The notes beneath the pieces are model-generated. The model made no database searches. It worked only from the letters and a program-made list of their open reading frames with translations, and was not told the DNA's origin. Shown here piece after piece: positions 53,885 to 63,826 of a stretch of 64,000 nt of DNA. Both the position numbers and the translations under genes were made by a program. Location: the NCBI RefSeq assembly GCF_900291465.1, contig NZ_LT985808.1:2668184-2732183 (forward strand), in the 5' to 3' direction. The DNA comes from Bacteroides sp. Marseille-P3684 (GTDB taxonomy: Bacteria; Bacteroidota; Bacteroidia; Bacteroidales; Bacteroidaceae). Within the stretch, counting starts at the first letter, position 1. Each line of letters starts with the position of its first letter.

Positions 53885-55372
53885 TCATTCTCCCTGACTC
53901 AGGTCAACCGCATAGTTGCCACGACGGCCCGAGGGGAAGACACCGCTCAGGAACAATACCTGGTCGGGGGACTGGCTTGCCTCACGCAGGACATTCTCCA
54001 GGTCATCAACCGTACGGAGTGTCTCGCCGTTGGCACGCAGGATGATGAAGCCCTTGCGGATGCCGGCGTCTGCCATCTTGCCCTTCGATACACCGGTCAC
54101 TTCCAGACCGTAGCTCAGGCGAAGCTGCTGCTTCATCTCGTCAGGCAATTCGCGGAAGGCAGCGCCCAGGATATCCATTCCGGCATTCTTCACCACTTTC
54201 GTGTTACCTTGCGTGTTGCGCAAAACGACGCTCACGGTCATCTCTTTCTTGGCACGCAGCAGAGTCACTTTCACCTTGTCACCCGGACGGTGCTTGGCCA
54301 TTGCCTCTTGCAGCTCAGCCATGTTCTTCACTTTCTTTCCGTCAATGGCAGTGATCACGTCATCCTTGCGGATATCGGCATTGGCAGCCGCACTTGCTTC
54401 CGTGATGTCAGCCACGTAAACGCCCTCAACGGTTCCAAGGTCCTTGTCCTTTACACGGTCGTCGATGTCATGTCCCATGATGCCCAGGACTGCGCGTTGC
54501 ACGGTTCCATACTGTTTCAGGTCAGAGACAACCTTTACCATGATGGAGGTCGGGATGGCAAAACCATAGCCTGTATACGAACCTGTCGGAGAGGTCAGCA
54601 CGGAGTTGATGCCCACCAGCTCACCGCGTGCGTTCACCAGGGCACCGCCACTGTTGCCTTCGTTGATGGCTGCATCGGTCTGGATGAACGATTCGATACC
54701 GCCGTTATAGACACCCAACGTACGTGCCTTGGCACTCACGATACCGGCAGTCACCGTCGAAGTCAGGTTGAACGGGTTACCCACGGCGAGCACCCATTCA
54801 CCGACCTTCAGAGCGTCAGAGTCGCCGACGGGAATGGTCGGCAGGTCATCCGCCTCGATTTTGATAAGTGCCAGGTCCGTGCTCGGATCGGTTCCGATGA
54901 GACGTCCCTTGAACTCGCGGTTGTCGTTCAGCGTGACACTGATTTCATCGGCTTTGTCAATCACGTGGTTGTTGGTCACGATGTAACCGTCCTTGCTGAT
55001 GATGACGCCCGAACCGATTCCCACACGGGGCTGCGTACGCACACGCTGCGCACGCCCGTAACCGTCACCGAAGAAGTAATCGAAGATGTCGCCCGGCGTA
55101 CGGACAATCTGGTCGCGACCGTTCTGGGTCGACTTGATATGAACCACGGCATGGAGCGACAGTTCGGCTGCCTGTGTCAGGTCGACAGGCTGTGCCTCCG
55201 TGGCGCTCATGGAAGCCAGTTTTACATTCGGATTCGGTGAAAACATCTCTGTGAATGAACCGGAGTTTTCCTTCTCACCTTTCATCATCGAATAAGTCGT
55301 CACTCCGGCTACAGTGGAGCTGAACAGCATCACAGCCGCAGCGCCTAAAACCATTTTAGTTGTTGTTTTCAT
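53885..55372 (-). CDS. htrA: Periplasmic serine protease HtrA/DegP (Do family)
   Basis: A 495-residue protein starting MKTTTKMVLGAAAVMLFSST with an N-terminal signal/anchor. The trypsin-like domain has all triad residues: His in IVTNNHVIDKADE, Asp in PSTDLALIKIE, and Ser in INEGNSGGALVNARGE. Two PDZ domains follow: GVYVADITEASAAANADIRKDDVI and LEVTGVSKGKMADAGIRKGFIIL. It degrades or refolds misfolded envelope proteins. The frame allows an upstream TTG two codons earlier, but the ATG is used. It has a clear terminator but no standard TAnnTTTG box, which may mean control by an alternative (ECF) sigma factor. Confidence 0.95.
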   Translation of the reverse strand: MKTTTKMVLGAAAVMLFSSTVAGVTTYSMMKGEKENSGSFTEMFSPNPNVKLASMSATEAQPVDLTQAAELSLHAVVHIKSTQNGRDQIVRTPGDIFDYFFGDGYGRAQRVRTQPRVGIGSGVIISKDGYIVTNNHVIDKADEISVTLNDNREFKGRLIGTDPSTDLALIKIEADDLPTIPVGDSDALKVGEWVLAVGNPFNLTSTVTAGIVSAKARTLGVYNGGIESFIQTDAAINEGNSGGALVNARGELVGINSVLTSPTGSYTGYGFAIPTSIMVKVVSDLKQYGTVQRAVLGIMGHDIDDRVKDKDLGTVEGVYVADITEASAAANADIRKDDVITAIDGKKVKNMAELQEAMAKHRPGDKVKVTLLRAKKEMTVSVVLRNTQGNTKVVKNAGMDILGAAFRELPDEMKQQLRLSYGLEVTGVSKGKMADAGIRKGFIILRANGETLRTVDDLENVLREASQSPDQVLFLSGVFPSGRRGNYAVDLSQGE

Positions 55373-55616
55373 AACCAATAATATTTAAATTGTTAATTTT
55401 CTACTAGTGTTTAACATCTACGCTGTTAAAGTAAAGACAAAAAACATTCGCTTATTCTTCCTGTCACAATCTTTTCCCATCTTTTAACAGAGCCGTTTTC
55501 TCCTTAACAGCGCTTAAGTCTGCCAACTGCCAAATTTGCATTCGTTATAGCATCCTGACACACACCTCCCTAGGAGAAAATTCAAGCTTTTTTGCCCTTC
55601 TGAAAGCTATTTTTCA

Positions 55617-55624
55617 TACCTTTG
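55617..55624 (+). promoter_or_regulatory. -7 box of the rnpB promoter
   Basis: TACCTTTG just before the RNase P RNA, with a TTTG at 55591-55594 at 22-nt spacing. Confidence 0.6.
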
Positions 55625-55630
55625 CAGCCA

Positions 55631-56000
55631 GAAAAAGAGACAGAAGACCGGTCTGTCGCCGCCGGCTATGCCGGAGGAGGAAAGTCCGGGCAACGCAGAG
55701 CATCCCACTTCCTAACAGAAAGCTGTCCGTGAGGGTGGAGACAATGCAGAAGAAAAGAACCGCCTCTTCACAAGGGGTAAGGGTGAGAAGGTGAGGTAAG
55801 AGCTCACCAGCCGTATGGTGACATGCGGGCTGTGCATCTTGGGAGTTGTAAGATCATGTATACCGGCGTTAAGAGAGTTGCTCGCTCCAGTCGGAGGGTG
55901 GATTGCTAGAGCCCGGCGGTGACGACGGGCGTAGATAAATGACAGACGCCTGACAAAGGTACAGAACCCGGCTTACAGGTCTTCTGCCTCTTTTTCTTTT
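55631..56000 (+). ncRNA. rnpB: RNase P RNA (class A)
   Basis: The universal core GAGGAAAGTCCGGGCAACGC is present near 55675, with AGAGCA following, and the 3' conserved part ACAGAACCCGGCTTACAGG near 55962. The 5' segment AGAAAAAGAGACAGAAGACC pairs with the 3' segment GGTCTTCTGCCTCTTTTTCT, closing the molecule and also serving as a terminator before the T-rich end. It is the catalytic subunit that removes tRNA 5' leaders. Length about 370 nt is normal. Confidence 0.96.
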
Positions 56001-56054
56001 TCCCCTCATACTGGAACACACAATCCTCTGAAACCTCAAAATCAAGAAAACAAC

Positions 56055-57389
56055 ATGCTACGCCTCAAGACCCGAATACGCCTGATGAAACGATTCCTCA
56101 CCGAGGAAATCTGGCGAGTGACTGAAAACGAAGTGAGCCGTGTCAAATACATCTTCTACAACATTCTCAAGGTCATGCTCCTCTCCATCCAGCGGTTCAA
56201 TGACGACCGCATCGTCAACAAGGCATCGGCGCTGACCTACAACACCCTGCTCTCCATCGTGCCGATTCTTGCCATCCTCTTTGCCGTGGCACGCGGACTG
56301 GGATTCTCCGACATGATGGAGGAACAGGTCCGTCGCGGACTGGAGGGGCAATCGATGACCGTCGACGTCATCATCAGCCTGACAGACTCCTACCTCGCCC
56401 ATGCGCAGAGCGGCATCTTCATCGGGGTGGGTCTGCTCGTCCTGCTTTGGGCGGTCCTCACACTGACGGGGAACATCGAGCGTACCTTCAATCAGATATG
56501 GCAGGTGAAGAAGCAGCGCAGCCCCTTCCGCAAGATTACCGACTACTTCTCCATCCTCCTGCTCCTGCCCATCGTGCTGGTCGTCTCGGGCGGTCTGTCC
56601 ATCTTCATGACCACCGCGCTCAAGAGCCTCGACAGCTACCTCATCCTCTCGTCGTTCGCCAAGTTCATCGTCCGCTGTATACCTTATATATTTACGGGCT
56701 TCATCTTTACGGGGCTTTACATCTTCATGCCCAACACGCGGGTACGCTTCCGTTATGCCATCGTCCCGGGATTCATTGCCGGAGCCGCCTTCCAGGTGTT
56801 GCAGTTCTTCTACATCAACAGCCAGATATGGGTGTCCAACTACAACGCCATCTACGGTAGCTTCGCCGCCATCCCGCTCTTCCTCCTCTGGACACAGATT
56901 TCCTGGAGCATCTGCCTCTTCGGTGCCGAACTGAGCTACTGCAACCAGAACTTCGAGAACTATAACTTCGCCAACGAGACGCGCAACATCAGCCGTCGCT
57001 ACCACGACTTCCTCTGCATGCTCATCCTCTCCTTCATCTGCAAACGCTTCGCACGGGGAGAGCGGCCCTACACCGTGCTCAGCCTGGCGCACCGGCACAA
57101 CATCCCCATCCGCATGACGCGGCAAATCATCTACGAGCTGGTGGACCTGCGGCTCATCTACGAGTGCAACCCGGACGCCGACGGCAAGGGCTCGCAACCC
57201 TTCTACCTCCCGGCTGAGGACACCGACAACCTCAACGTCGCCACCCTCCTCACCCGGCTCGACATGGCAGGCAGCGAAAGCTTCAAGATTGACAAGGACA
57301 ACAAGTACAGCACCGCGTGGGAGACGCTCGAACGTGCCCGCGACGAATACTACAAGAAGTTGGGCAACGTGCTGCTCAAGGAACTCTAA
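56055..57389 (+). CDS. YihY/BrkB-family membrane protein
   Basis: A 444-residue protein. An N-terminal membrane domain of about six helices (residues ~45-300) has family blocks ASALTYNTLLSIVPILAILFAVARG, GNIERTFNQIWQVKKQRS and YGSFAAIPLFLLWTQISWSICLFGAELSY. A C-terminal cytoplasmic extension of about 130 residues (HDFLCMLILSFICKRFARGERPYTVLSL...) has a winged-helix-like look. The family was once called RNase BN but is not a nuclease; function unknown. It follows rnpB and lies 23 bp before the AddA-like gene. The C/G-rich codon use increases from here on. Confidence 0.9.
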   Translation: MLRLKTRIRLMKRFLTEEIWRVTENEVSRVKYIFYNILKVMLLSIQRFNDDRIVNKASALTYNTLLSIVPILAILFAVARGLGFSDMMEEQVRRGLEGQSMTVDVIISLTDSYLAHAQSGIFIGVGLLVLLWAVLTLTGNIERTFNQIWQVKKQRSPFRKITDYFSILLLLPIVLVVSGGLSIFMTTALKSLDSYLILSSFAKFIVRCIPYIFTGFIFTGLYIFMPNTRVRFRYAIVPGFIAGAAFQVLQFFYINSQIWVSNYNAIYGSFAAIPLFLLWTQISWSICLFGAELSYCNQNFENYNFANETRNISRRYHDFLCMLILSFICKRFARGERPYTVLSLAHRHNIPIRMTRQIIYELVDLRLIYECNPDADGKGSQPFYLPAEDTDNLNVATLLTRLDMAGSESFKIDKDNKYSTAWETLERARDEYYKKLGNVLLKEL

Positions 57390-57412
57390 CGACCGACTTT
57401 AACCCTACCATC

Positions 57413-60400
57413 ATGATGGACAACGCTTCTGAACTCTTCGTCTACAAGGCTTCGGCGGGCTCGGGAAAGACGTTCACGCTCGCCGTGGAATACATCAAGC
57501 TCCTCATAGCCAACCCCACCGCCTACCGCAACATCCTCGCGGTGACCTTTACCAACAAGGCGACCACGGAAATGAAGGAACGCATCCTGGGACAGCTCTT
57601 CGGCATCGCCATCGGGGATGCGGCATCGGATGCCTACCTGAACGTGGTCAGCAACGGACTGGGACTGTCCCCTGAGGAGGTGCGCGACAAGGCACGGCGC
57701 GCCCTCTCCCTGCTGATTCATGACTACAGCCGCTTCCGCGTGGAAACCATCGACTCGTTCTTCCAGTCGGTGATGCGCAACCTGGCGCGGGAACTGGAAC
57801 TGGGTGCCAACATGAACATCGCGCTCAACAACGCCGAGGTGCTCTCGGACGCCGTCGATATCCTTATCGAGAAGCTTGACCGACGCTCGCCCGTGCTGGG
57901 ATGGCTCCTGGAGTTCATCCGCGAACGCATCGCCTCGGACAAACGCTGGAACGTGTCGGGCGAAATCAAAAGCTTCGGCTTGAACATCTTCGACGAGACC
58001 TACATCGAGAAGGGCGACGGACTGCGCGCCAAGCTGGCGGACCCGCAGACCATCCCCGCCTACCGCAAGCTGCTCGAGGCACTGCGCGACGAGGCGACGG
58101 ACGTGATGCACAGCATCGCCGACCAGTTCTTCGGCATTCTCGAAGCAGAAGGACTGCGCCCCGACGACCTTGCCGGGAAGAGCCGCGGCATCGCCTCCTA
58201 CTTCAAGAAGCTGCGCGACGGAAAGTGGGGCGACGACATCCGCAACAGCACCGTGGAGAAGTGCCTCGACTCCGCCGACAACTGGGCGGCGAAGACATCC
58301 CCACGACGTTCGGAAATCATCGCCCTGGCGTCGGCACAACTGCAACCCCTGCTCGTCGAGGCGGAAAAACAACGCCCCGAACAGGGACGGACACTCAACT
58401 CCTGCGAACTGTCCCTGCGTTACCTCAACCAGCTGCGTCTGCTCGCCAACATCGACGAGGAAGTCCGCGCACTCAACCGACGGGAGAACCGCTTCCTCCT
58501 CTCCGACACCAATGCGCTGCTCCGACGGCTGATGCAGGAGGGAGACTCCTCGTTCGTCTTCGAAAAGATTGGCACCACGCTACGCCATGTCATGATCGAC
58601 GAGTTCCAGGACACCTCGCGCATGCAGTGGAACAACTTCAAGATGCTGCTCCTCGAAGGACTGTCGCAGGGAGCCGGAAGCCTCATCGTCGGCGACGTGA
58701 AACAGTCCATCTACCGCTGGCGCAACGGCGACTGGAGCATCCTCAACAACCTGCGCGGCAAGATGGAGGGCATCTACCCCATCCGCGAGATGAAGCTGAC
58801 CACCAACCGACGCAGCGAGAGCAACATCATCCGCTTCAACAACGACATCTTCACCGCCGGGAGCGCCTGGCTCAACGAAATCTACCGCGACACCTACGGC
58901 ACGGACTGCACCGAGCTGCAACAGGCATACAGCGACGTCTGCCAGGACTCGCCGCGCAAGGAGGAGAAAGGCTACGTCCACGTGGACTTCCTCATCCCCG
59001 AAGACAACGAAGACTACGTCGAGATGACCCTGGAGTGCCTCGCCGAACAGGTGGAAAAGCTCGTGAGCGAAGGCGTGCGGCTGGAAGACATCACCATCCT
59101 CGTGCGCAAGAACAAGAACATCCCCGTGATTGCCGACTACTTCAGCGCCAACCTCCCCTACCGCATCGTGTCCGACGAAGCCTTCCGCCTCGACGCCTCG
59201 TCGTGCGTCTGTGCACTCATCGACTGCCTGCGCTGGCTCGCCGACGAGACCGACACCATCGCCCTCGCCCGCCTCGCAGCCATGTACCAGCGGGAGATTG
59301 TCGGCAGCGACACCGACTGGAACACCCTCCTGCTGCAGGGGGCGGAACACTACGTCCCGCAGGACTTCATCACCCGACGGGAGGAGTTGCGCCTCATGCC
59401 GCTCTACGAACTGCTCGAACACCTCTTCACCCTCTTCGGCATGGCGGAACGCGAGGACCAGGACGCCTATCTCTTCGCCTTCTTCGATGCCGTCATCGAA
59501 TACCTGCAGGAGAACTCCTCCGACCTCGACTCCTTCCTCGCCTGGTGGGACGACAAGCTCTGCGCCAAGACCATCCCGTCCGGCGAACTGGAGGGCATAC
59601 GCATCTACTCCATCCACAAGTCAAAGGGACTGGAGTTCCACACCGTCCTCATCCCCTTCTGCGACTGGAGCCTGGAAAACGAGATACGCACGCAGATGAT
59701 CTGGTGCACGCCGCAGGACAGCCCCTACAACGAGCTGGACCTCGTCCCCGTGAACTACGGAGCGAACATGGCAAACTCCACCTACGAGCAGGACTACCGC
59801 CACGAACGGGTCCAGCTGTGGGTCGACAACCTGAACCTGCTCTACGTCGCCTTCACACGCGCCGGGAAGAACCTCTTCGTCTGGGCAAAGGACGGGCAGA
59901 GCAACTCCATCTCCACCCTGCTCTACCACAGCCTCTGCCGCATCGACCCGGCATTCGAGGGAATGGGGGAATTCGAGACCGGCACCCTCTGTCCGTCGGT
60001 TGAAAAGGAAGAACGGCAGGCAGGCAACAACCGACTCACCGCGCAACCCGGCACACGGCTCGTCAAGATGGCATCCTTCGACAACCGCATCGACTTCCGC
60101 CAGTCAAACCGCTCGGCAGACTTCATCCGCGGAGAAGAGGACGAAGACGACAGCCAGCGGTACATCCGCCAGGGAAGACTGCTGCACTACGTCTTCGCCA
60201 CCATCCGGACACGCGACGACGTGGAGCCGACCCTCGCACAGATGGAGAGCGAAGGACTCTTCGACTCCGCCGGCGACGTCGGACACGCACGCTCGCTCAT
60301 CCAACGTGCCCTCGCACGCCCCGAGGCAAGGAAGTGGTTCGACGGAAGCTGCGAACTCTTCAACGAGTGCTCCATCGTCTACATGGAGGACGGCGAACTG

Positions 60401-60595
60401 CAGACCCGGCGCCCCGACCGCGTGATGATTGACGGCGGACAGGTCGTCGTCGTCGACTTCAAGTTCGGAAAGCAAAGCCCCGCCTACCACGAACAGGTGC
60501 GCGGCTACATGCAGCTCCTCCGACAGATGGGATACACCGACGTCCGCGGATACCTCTGGTACATCTATAAGAACGAACTCATCACTGTGGAATAA
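57413..60595 (+). CDS. addA: AddA/RecB-like UvrD-family helicase-nuclease
   Basis: A 1,060-residue protein starting MMDNASELFVYKASAGSGKT. SF1A helicase motifs: I ASAGSGKTFTLAVEYI, Ia LAVTFTNKATTEMKERIL, II VMIDEFQDTSRMQW, III LIVGDVKQSIYRWRNGD, IV LTTNRRSESNIIRFN, V IRIYSIHKSKGLEFHTVLIP, VI LLYVAFTRAGKNLFVW. The C-terminus has a PD-(D/E)xK nuclease domain (RRPDRVMIDGGQVVVVDFKFGKQS, D-x-K in VVDFKFGK). It works with the next gene's product on double-strand ends in recombination repair. The start at 57413 is chosen over 57317, which is inside the preceding gene. Very high C/G at third codon positions. Confidence 0.93.
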   Translation: MMDNASELFVYKASAGSGKTFTLAVEYIKLLIANPTAYRNILAVTFTNKATTEMKERILGQLFGIAIGDAASDAYLNVVSNGLGLSPEEVRDKARRALSLLIHDYSRFRVETIDSFFQSVMRNLARELELGANMNIALNNAEVLSDAVDILIEKLDRRSPVLGWLLEFIRERIASDKRWNVSGEIKSFGLNIFDETYIEKGDGLRAKLADPQTIPAYRKLLEALRDEATDVMHSIADQFFGILEAEGLRPDDLAGKSRGIASYFKKLRDGKWGDDIRNSTVEKCLDSADNWAAKTSPRRSEIIALASAQLQPLLVEAEKQRPEQGRTLNSCELSLRYLNQLRLLANIDEEVRALNRRENRFLLSDTNALLRRLMQEGDSSFVFEKIGTTLRHVMIDEFQDTSRMQWNNFKMLLLEGLSQGAGSLIVGDVKQSIYRWRNGDWSILNNLRGKMEGIYPIREMKLTTNRRSESNIIRFNNDIFTAGSAWLNEIYRDTYGTDCTELQQAYSDVCQDSPRKEEKGYVHVDFLIPEDNEDYVEMTLECLAEQVEKLVSEGVRLEDITILVRKNKNIPVIADYFSANLPYRIVSDEAFRLDASSCVCALIDCLRWLADETDTIALARLAAMYQREIVGSDTDWNTLLLQGAEHYVPQDFITRREELRLMPLYELLEHLFTLFGMAEREDQDAYLFAFFDAVIEYLQENSSDLDSFLAWWDDKLCAKTIPSGELEGIRIYSIHKSKGLEFHTVLIPFCDWSLENEIRTQMIWCTPQDSPYNELDLVPVNYGANMANSTYEQDYRHERVQLWVDNLNLLYVAFTRAGKNLFVWAKDGQSNSISTLLYHSLCRIDPAFEGMGEFETGTLCPSVEKEERQAGNNRLTAQPGTRLVKMASFDNRIDFRQSNRSADFIRGEEDEDDSQRYIRQGRLLHYVFATIRTRDDVEPTLAQMESEGLFDSAGDVGHARSLIQRALARPEARKWFDGSCELFNECSIVYMEDGELQTRRPDRVMIDGGQVVVVDFKFGKQSPAYHEQVRGYMQLLRQMGYTDVRGYLWYIYKNELITVE

Positions 60596-60613
60596 ACCGT
60601 AAACAAGCCACCC

Positions 60614-63463
60614 ATGAACCCATTCCTGAAACTCGTCGCCGAAGACCTCCATGACAAGCTCCAAGGCGACTTCACACATACCGCCGTCGTGTTCCCCAAC
60701 AAACGTGCGGGCCTCTTCTTCAACGAATACCTCGCCACGCGCGCCGGGCAACCCGTCTGGTCCCCCGCCTACCTGACCATCAGCGAACTCTTCCGCTCAC
60801 TGACCGACCGCCGCGTGGGCGACCCCATCGAACTCGTGTGCCGCCTCTACGAGGTCTTCCGCGATGCCACCCGGAGCCACGAGACACTCGACGAATTCTA
60901 CTTCTGGGGCGAGCTGCTCATCAGCGACTTCGATGACATCGACAAGAACCGCGTCGACGCCGACCGGCTCTTCGCCAACCTCCAGGACCTCAAGGCATAC
61001 GACACACTCGGCTTCCTCAACGACGAGCAGGCGGACGCCATCCGTCAGTTCTTCCGCAACTTCTCCGTCAGCAAGACTACCGAGCTCAAACAACGCTTCA
61101 TCGCCCTGTGGAACGTTCTGGGCGACATCTACCACCGCTTCCGCGACGACCTCGCCGCACAGAACATCGCCTACGAGGGCATGCTCTACCGCGAAGCCTG
61201 CGAAGCGCTCGACGCCTCCACCCTGCCCTACGAGCACTACGTCTTCGTCGGTTTCAACGTCCTCAACCGCGTGGAACACCTCCTCTTCGAGAAACTCCAG
61301 GCTGCCGGGAAGGCGCTCTTCTACTGGGACTACGACGTCAGCTACCTCGACACCCCCAACCACGAGGCGGGCGAGTTCATCCGACGCAACCTCCGCGACT
61401 TCCCCTCCGAGCTGCCCGAATCCCACTTCCACGCCTTCGCCGGGCACAAGGAAATCGAGTACGTCGCCGCCTCGACGGAGAACGCGCAGGCACGCTTCCT
61501 CCCCGACTGGCTGCGCGCCCACCTGGGCAAGAAGGAGTCCGAGACCGCCGTCGTCCTCTGCAACGAGGCGCTCCTCCAGCCCGTCTTCCACTCCCTGCCC
61601 TCCGACACCGTGCGGCACGTCAACATCACCATGGGCTTCCCCCTCGCCCAGACACCCGTCTACAGCCTCATCAACGCCCTCGTCAGCCTTCAGACCGAGG
61701 GCTATCACGCCGACACGGGACGCTATGACTACGCCGCCGTCATCGCCGTGCTGAAGCACCCCTACGTCCGCAGCCTCTCGCCTGAAGCAGAGCCACTCGG
61801 ACGCTCCCTCACCGCCCGCAACCGCTTCTACCCCCTTCCCTCCGAGCTGCAGACGGACGAGCTGCTGACGCACCTCTTCACACCCGTCAGCGGGAACGCA
61901 GCCCTCTGCACCTACCTGGAGGCGGCACTCGAACGCACCGCCTCGCTCTACCGTCAGGAGACAGCCGCCCCGAACCCCTTCGACCAGCTCTACCGCGAGT
62001 CGCTCTTCCAGGCATACACCACCGTGAACCGCTTCCGTCGCCTCATCGAGGGCGGCACCCTCCGCGTGCAGACCCCGACCCTCGCCCGCCTCATGAACAA
62101 GGTCTTCTCGACCGCCTCCATCCCCTTCCACGGCGAACCCGCCATCGGGCTGCAGGTCATGGGCGTGCTCGAGACCCGCAACCTCGACTTCAAGAACGTC
62201 GTGATGCTCTCGCTCAACGAAGGCAAGCTCCCCAAGGGCAGCAGCGACTCGTCGTTCATCCCCTACAACCTGCGGAAGGCCTTCGGCATGACCCTGCTCG
62301 AACACAAGAACGCCGTCTATGCCTACTACTTCTACCGCCTCATGCAACGCGCCGAGCACGTCGCCCTGCTCTACAACACCTCGTCTGACGGACTCAACCG
62401 CGGCGAGATGTCGCGCTTCATGCTCCAGCTCCTCACCGAGAGCAACCACGACATCCGCAAATCCTCCGTCACCGCCGGACAGATGCCCATGAGCACCGCG
62501 CCCATCCGCGTCGACAAGACTCCCGAAGTCCTCGAGCGGCTCTACCGACGCTTCCACACGGGCGAGAAGGGCTTCATCTCGCCGTCCGTCCTCAACACCT
62601 ACCTCGACTGCCGCCTGAAGTTCTACTTCCACTACATCGCCGGGCTCCGTCCCAAGGAGGAAGTCAGTGCAGAAATCGACTCCGCCACCTTCGGCAGCAT
62701 CTTCCACCGCAGCGCCGAGCTGGTCTACCGCGAGCTGACCGCGCACGGCGACACGGTGCGTCGGGAGGACCTCGAACCGCTGCTACGCGACAAGGTGCGC
62801 CTGGAGTACTTCGTCGACAGCGCCTTCAAGGAACTCTTCTTCCACGTCCGTCCCGAGGACAAGCCCGAGTACAACGGCGTGCAGCTGCTCAACTCCGAAG
62901 TCATCGTCAGCTACCTCCGCCAGCTGCTCGAGAAGGACCTCTACCACGCTCCCTTCCGCATGGTCGCCATGGAGCTGCCCGTCCACGAGGATTTCACGCT
63001 CAGCACCCCGACGGGCACGCATACGGTCCGCATCGGCGGCATCATCGACCGCCTCGACAGCAAGGACGGCACGCTGCGCATTGTCGACTACAAGACCGGT
63101 GGCGAGCCTTCCGTGGCATCCAGCATCGAGATGCTCTTCACCCCCACCGAACGCCGTCCGAACTATGTCCTGCAGACCTTCCTCTACGCCGCCATCATGA
63201 CGCACCGCCAGCCGTTGCCCGTCGCCCCGGCATTGCTCTACATCCACAAGGCAGCCTCGGCAGACTATTCGCCCGTCATCCGCATAGGCGAACCGTACAA
63301 GGAAAAGAAGGAGGTGACCGACTTCCGTGAGTACGACGAGGAGTTCCGTGCGCGTCTGCGCGAATTGCTGGAGGAAATATTCCATCCCTCCGTCCCTTTC
63401 ACACAGACGGACTTCGACACGCACTGCGCCTACTGCGACTTCAAGGACTTGTGCTGCCGATGA
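60614..63463 (+). CDS. addB: AddB-like PD-(D/E)XK nuclease subunit
   Basis: A 949-residue protein. The N-terminal helicase-like region is degenerate (TAVVFPNKRAGLFFNEYLA). The C-terminal nuclease has GIIDRLDSKDGTLRIVDYKTGG (D, and D-x-K). The Fe-S-type cysteines expected of AddB are visible: a Cys in NTYLDCRLKFYFHYIAGLRP and C938, C941, C947 in the ending CAYCDFKDLCC. It lies 18 bp after addA. Together they process double-strand DNA breaks, replacing RecBCD in this lineage. Like addA it is extremely C/G-rich, producing long meaningless open frames on both strands. Confidence 0.92.
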   Translation: MNPFLKLVAEDLHDKLQGDFTHTAVVFPNKRAGLFFNEYLATRAGQPVWSPAYLTISELFRSLTDRRVGDPIELVCRLYEVFRDATRSHETLDEFYFWGELLISDFDDIDKNRVDADRLFANLQDLKAYDTLGFLNDEQADAIRQFFRNFSVSKTTELKQRFIALWNVLGDIYHRFRDDLAAQNIAYEGMLYREACEALDASTLPYEHYVFVGFNVLNRVEHLLFEKLQAAGKALFYWDYDVSYLDTPNHEAGEFIRRNLRDFPSELPESHFHAFAGHKEIEYVAASTENAQARFLPDWLRAHLGKKESETAVVLCNEALLQPVFHSLPSDTVRHVNITMGFPLAQTPVYSLINALVSLQTEGYHADTGRYDYAAVIAVLKHPYVRSLSPEAEPLGRSLTARNRFYPLPSELQTDELLTHLFTPVSGNAALCTYLEAALERTASLYRQETAAPNPFDQLYRESLFQAYTTVNRFRRLIEGGTLRVQTPTLARLMNKVFSTASIPFHGEPAIGLQVMGVLETRNLDFKNVVMLSLNEGKLPKGSSDSSFIPYNLRKAFGMTLLEHKNAVYAYYFYRLMQRAEHVALLYNTSSDGLNRGEMSRFMLQLLTESNHDIRKSSVTAGQMPMSTAPIRVDKTPEVLERLYRRFHTGEKGFISPSVLNTYLDCRLKFYFHYIAGLRPKEEVSAEIDSATFGSIFHRSAELVYRELTAHGDTVRREDLEPLLRDKVRLEYFVDSAFKELFFHVRPEDKPEYNGVQLLNSEVIVSYLRQLLEKDLYHAPFRMVAMELPVHEDFTLSTPTGTHTVRIGGIIDRLDSKDGTLRIVDYKTGGEPSVASSIEMLFTPTERRPNYVLQTFLYAAIMTHRQPLPVAPALLYIHKAASADYSPVIRIGEPYKEKKEVTDFREYDEEFRARLRELLEEIFHPSVPFTQTDFDTHCAYCDFKDLCCR

Positions 63464-63519
63464 GTCTTCCCGTCGTTCCCTTTGGTCGTGGAAATGCCGT
63501 ATCCAGCGTCTCGCAAAAC

Positions 63520-63765
63520 TTTTTGGTGCTGGATACGGCATTTCCTTAACCTTTCAAAACGTTTTGGAGCTAGATACGACATATCCTTAACCTTTAGAAA
63601 TGTTTTGAAGCTGGATACGGCGTATCCTGAGCCTTTTGAGACGTTTTGAAGCTGGATACGACGTATCCTGAGCCTTTCGAAATGTTTTGGCGCTGGAAAT
63701 GGTGTATCCTAAGCCTTTCGAAATGTTTTGAAGCTGGATACGACGTATCTGACGTCCGGGAAATA
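63520..63765. repeat. Intergenic tandem palindromes, 41-bp period (GGATACGACGTATCC core)
   Basis: Six units start at 63520, 63561, 63602, 63643, 63684 and 63725, exactly 41 bp apart. Each contains GTTTTG, then a palindrome of the form GGATACGnCGTATCC (perfect at 63654-63668), then CCTTTCGAAAT. The fifth unit is the most diverged. Confidence 0.9.
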
Positions 63766-63797
63766 AAAAAGACGCCGGAAACAGGGTTCTCGACGTC
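63761..63797 (-). terminator. Terminator of the minus-strand gene at the window end
   Basis: Minus strand: GACGTCG...CGGCGTC with one G-U pair, followed by TTTTTTATTT. Confidence 0.65.
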
Positions 63798-63826
63798 TTA
63801 TCAAATCAGGGGGAAGAAGAAACGGG

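Noticed and set aside
57901-60003. 700-codon plus-strand open frame in another frame of addA
   Set aside because: Arg/Pro/His-rich nonsense composition inside a gene with all helicase motifs; explained by extreme third-position C/G.
60797-62746. 649-codon minus-strand open frame
   Set aside because: Antisense of addB, Glu/Val-rich low-complexity composition typical of reverse frames of C/G-rich genes.
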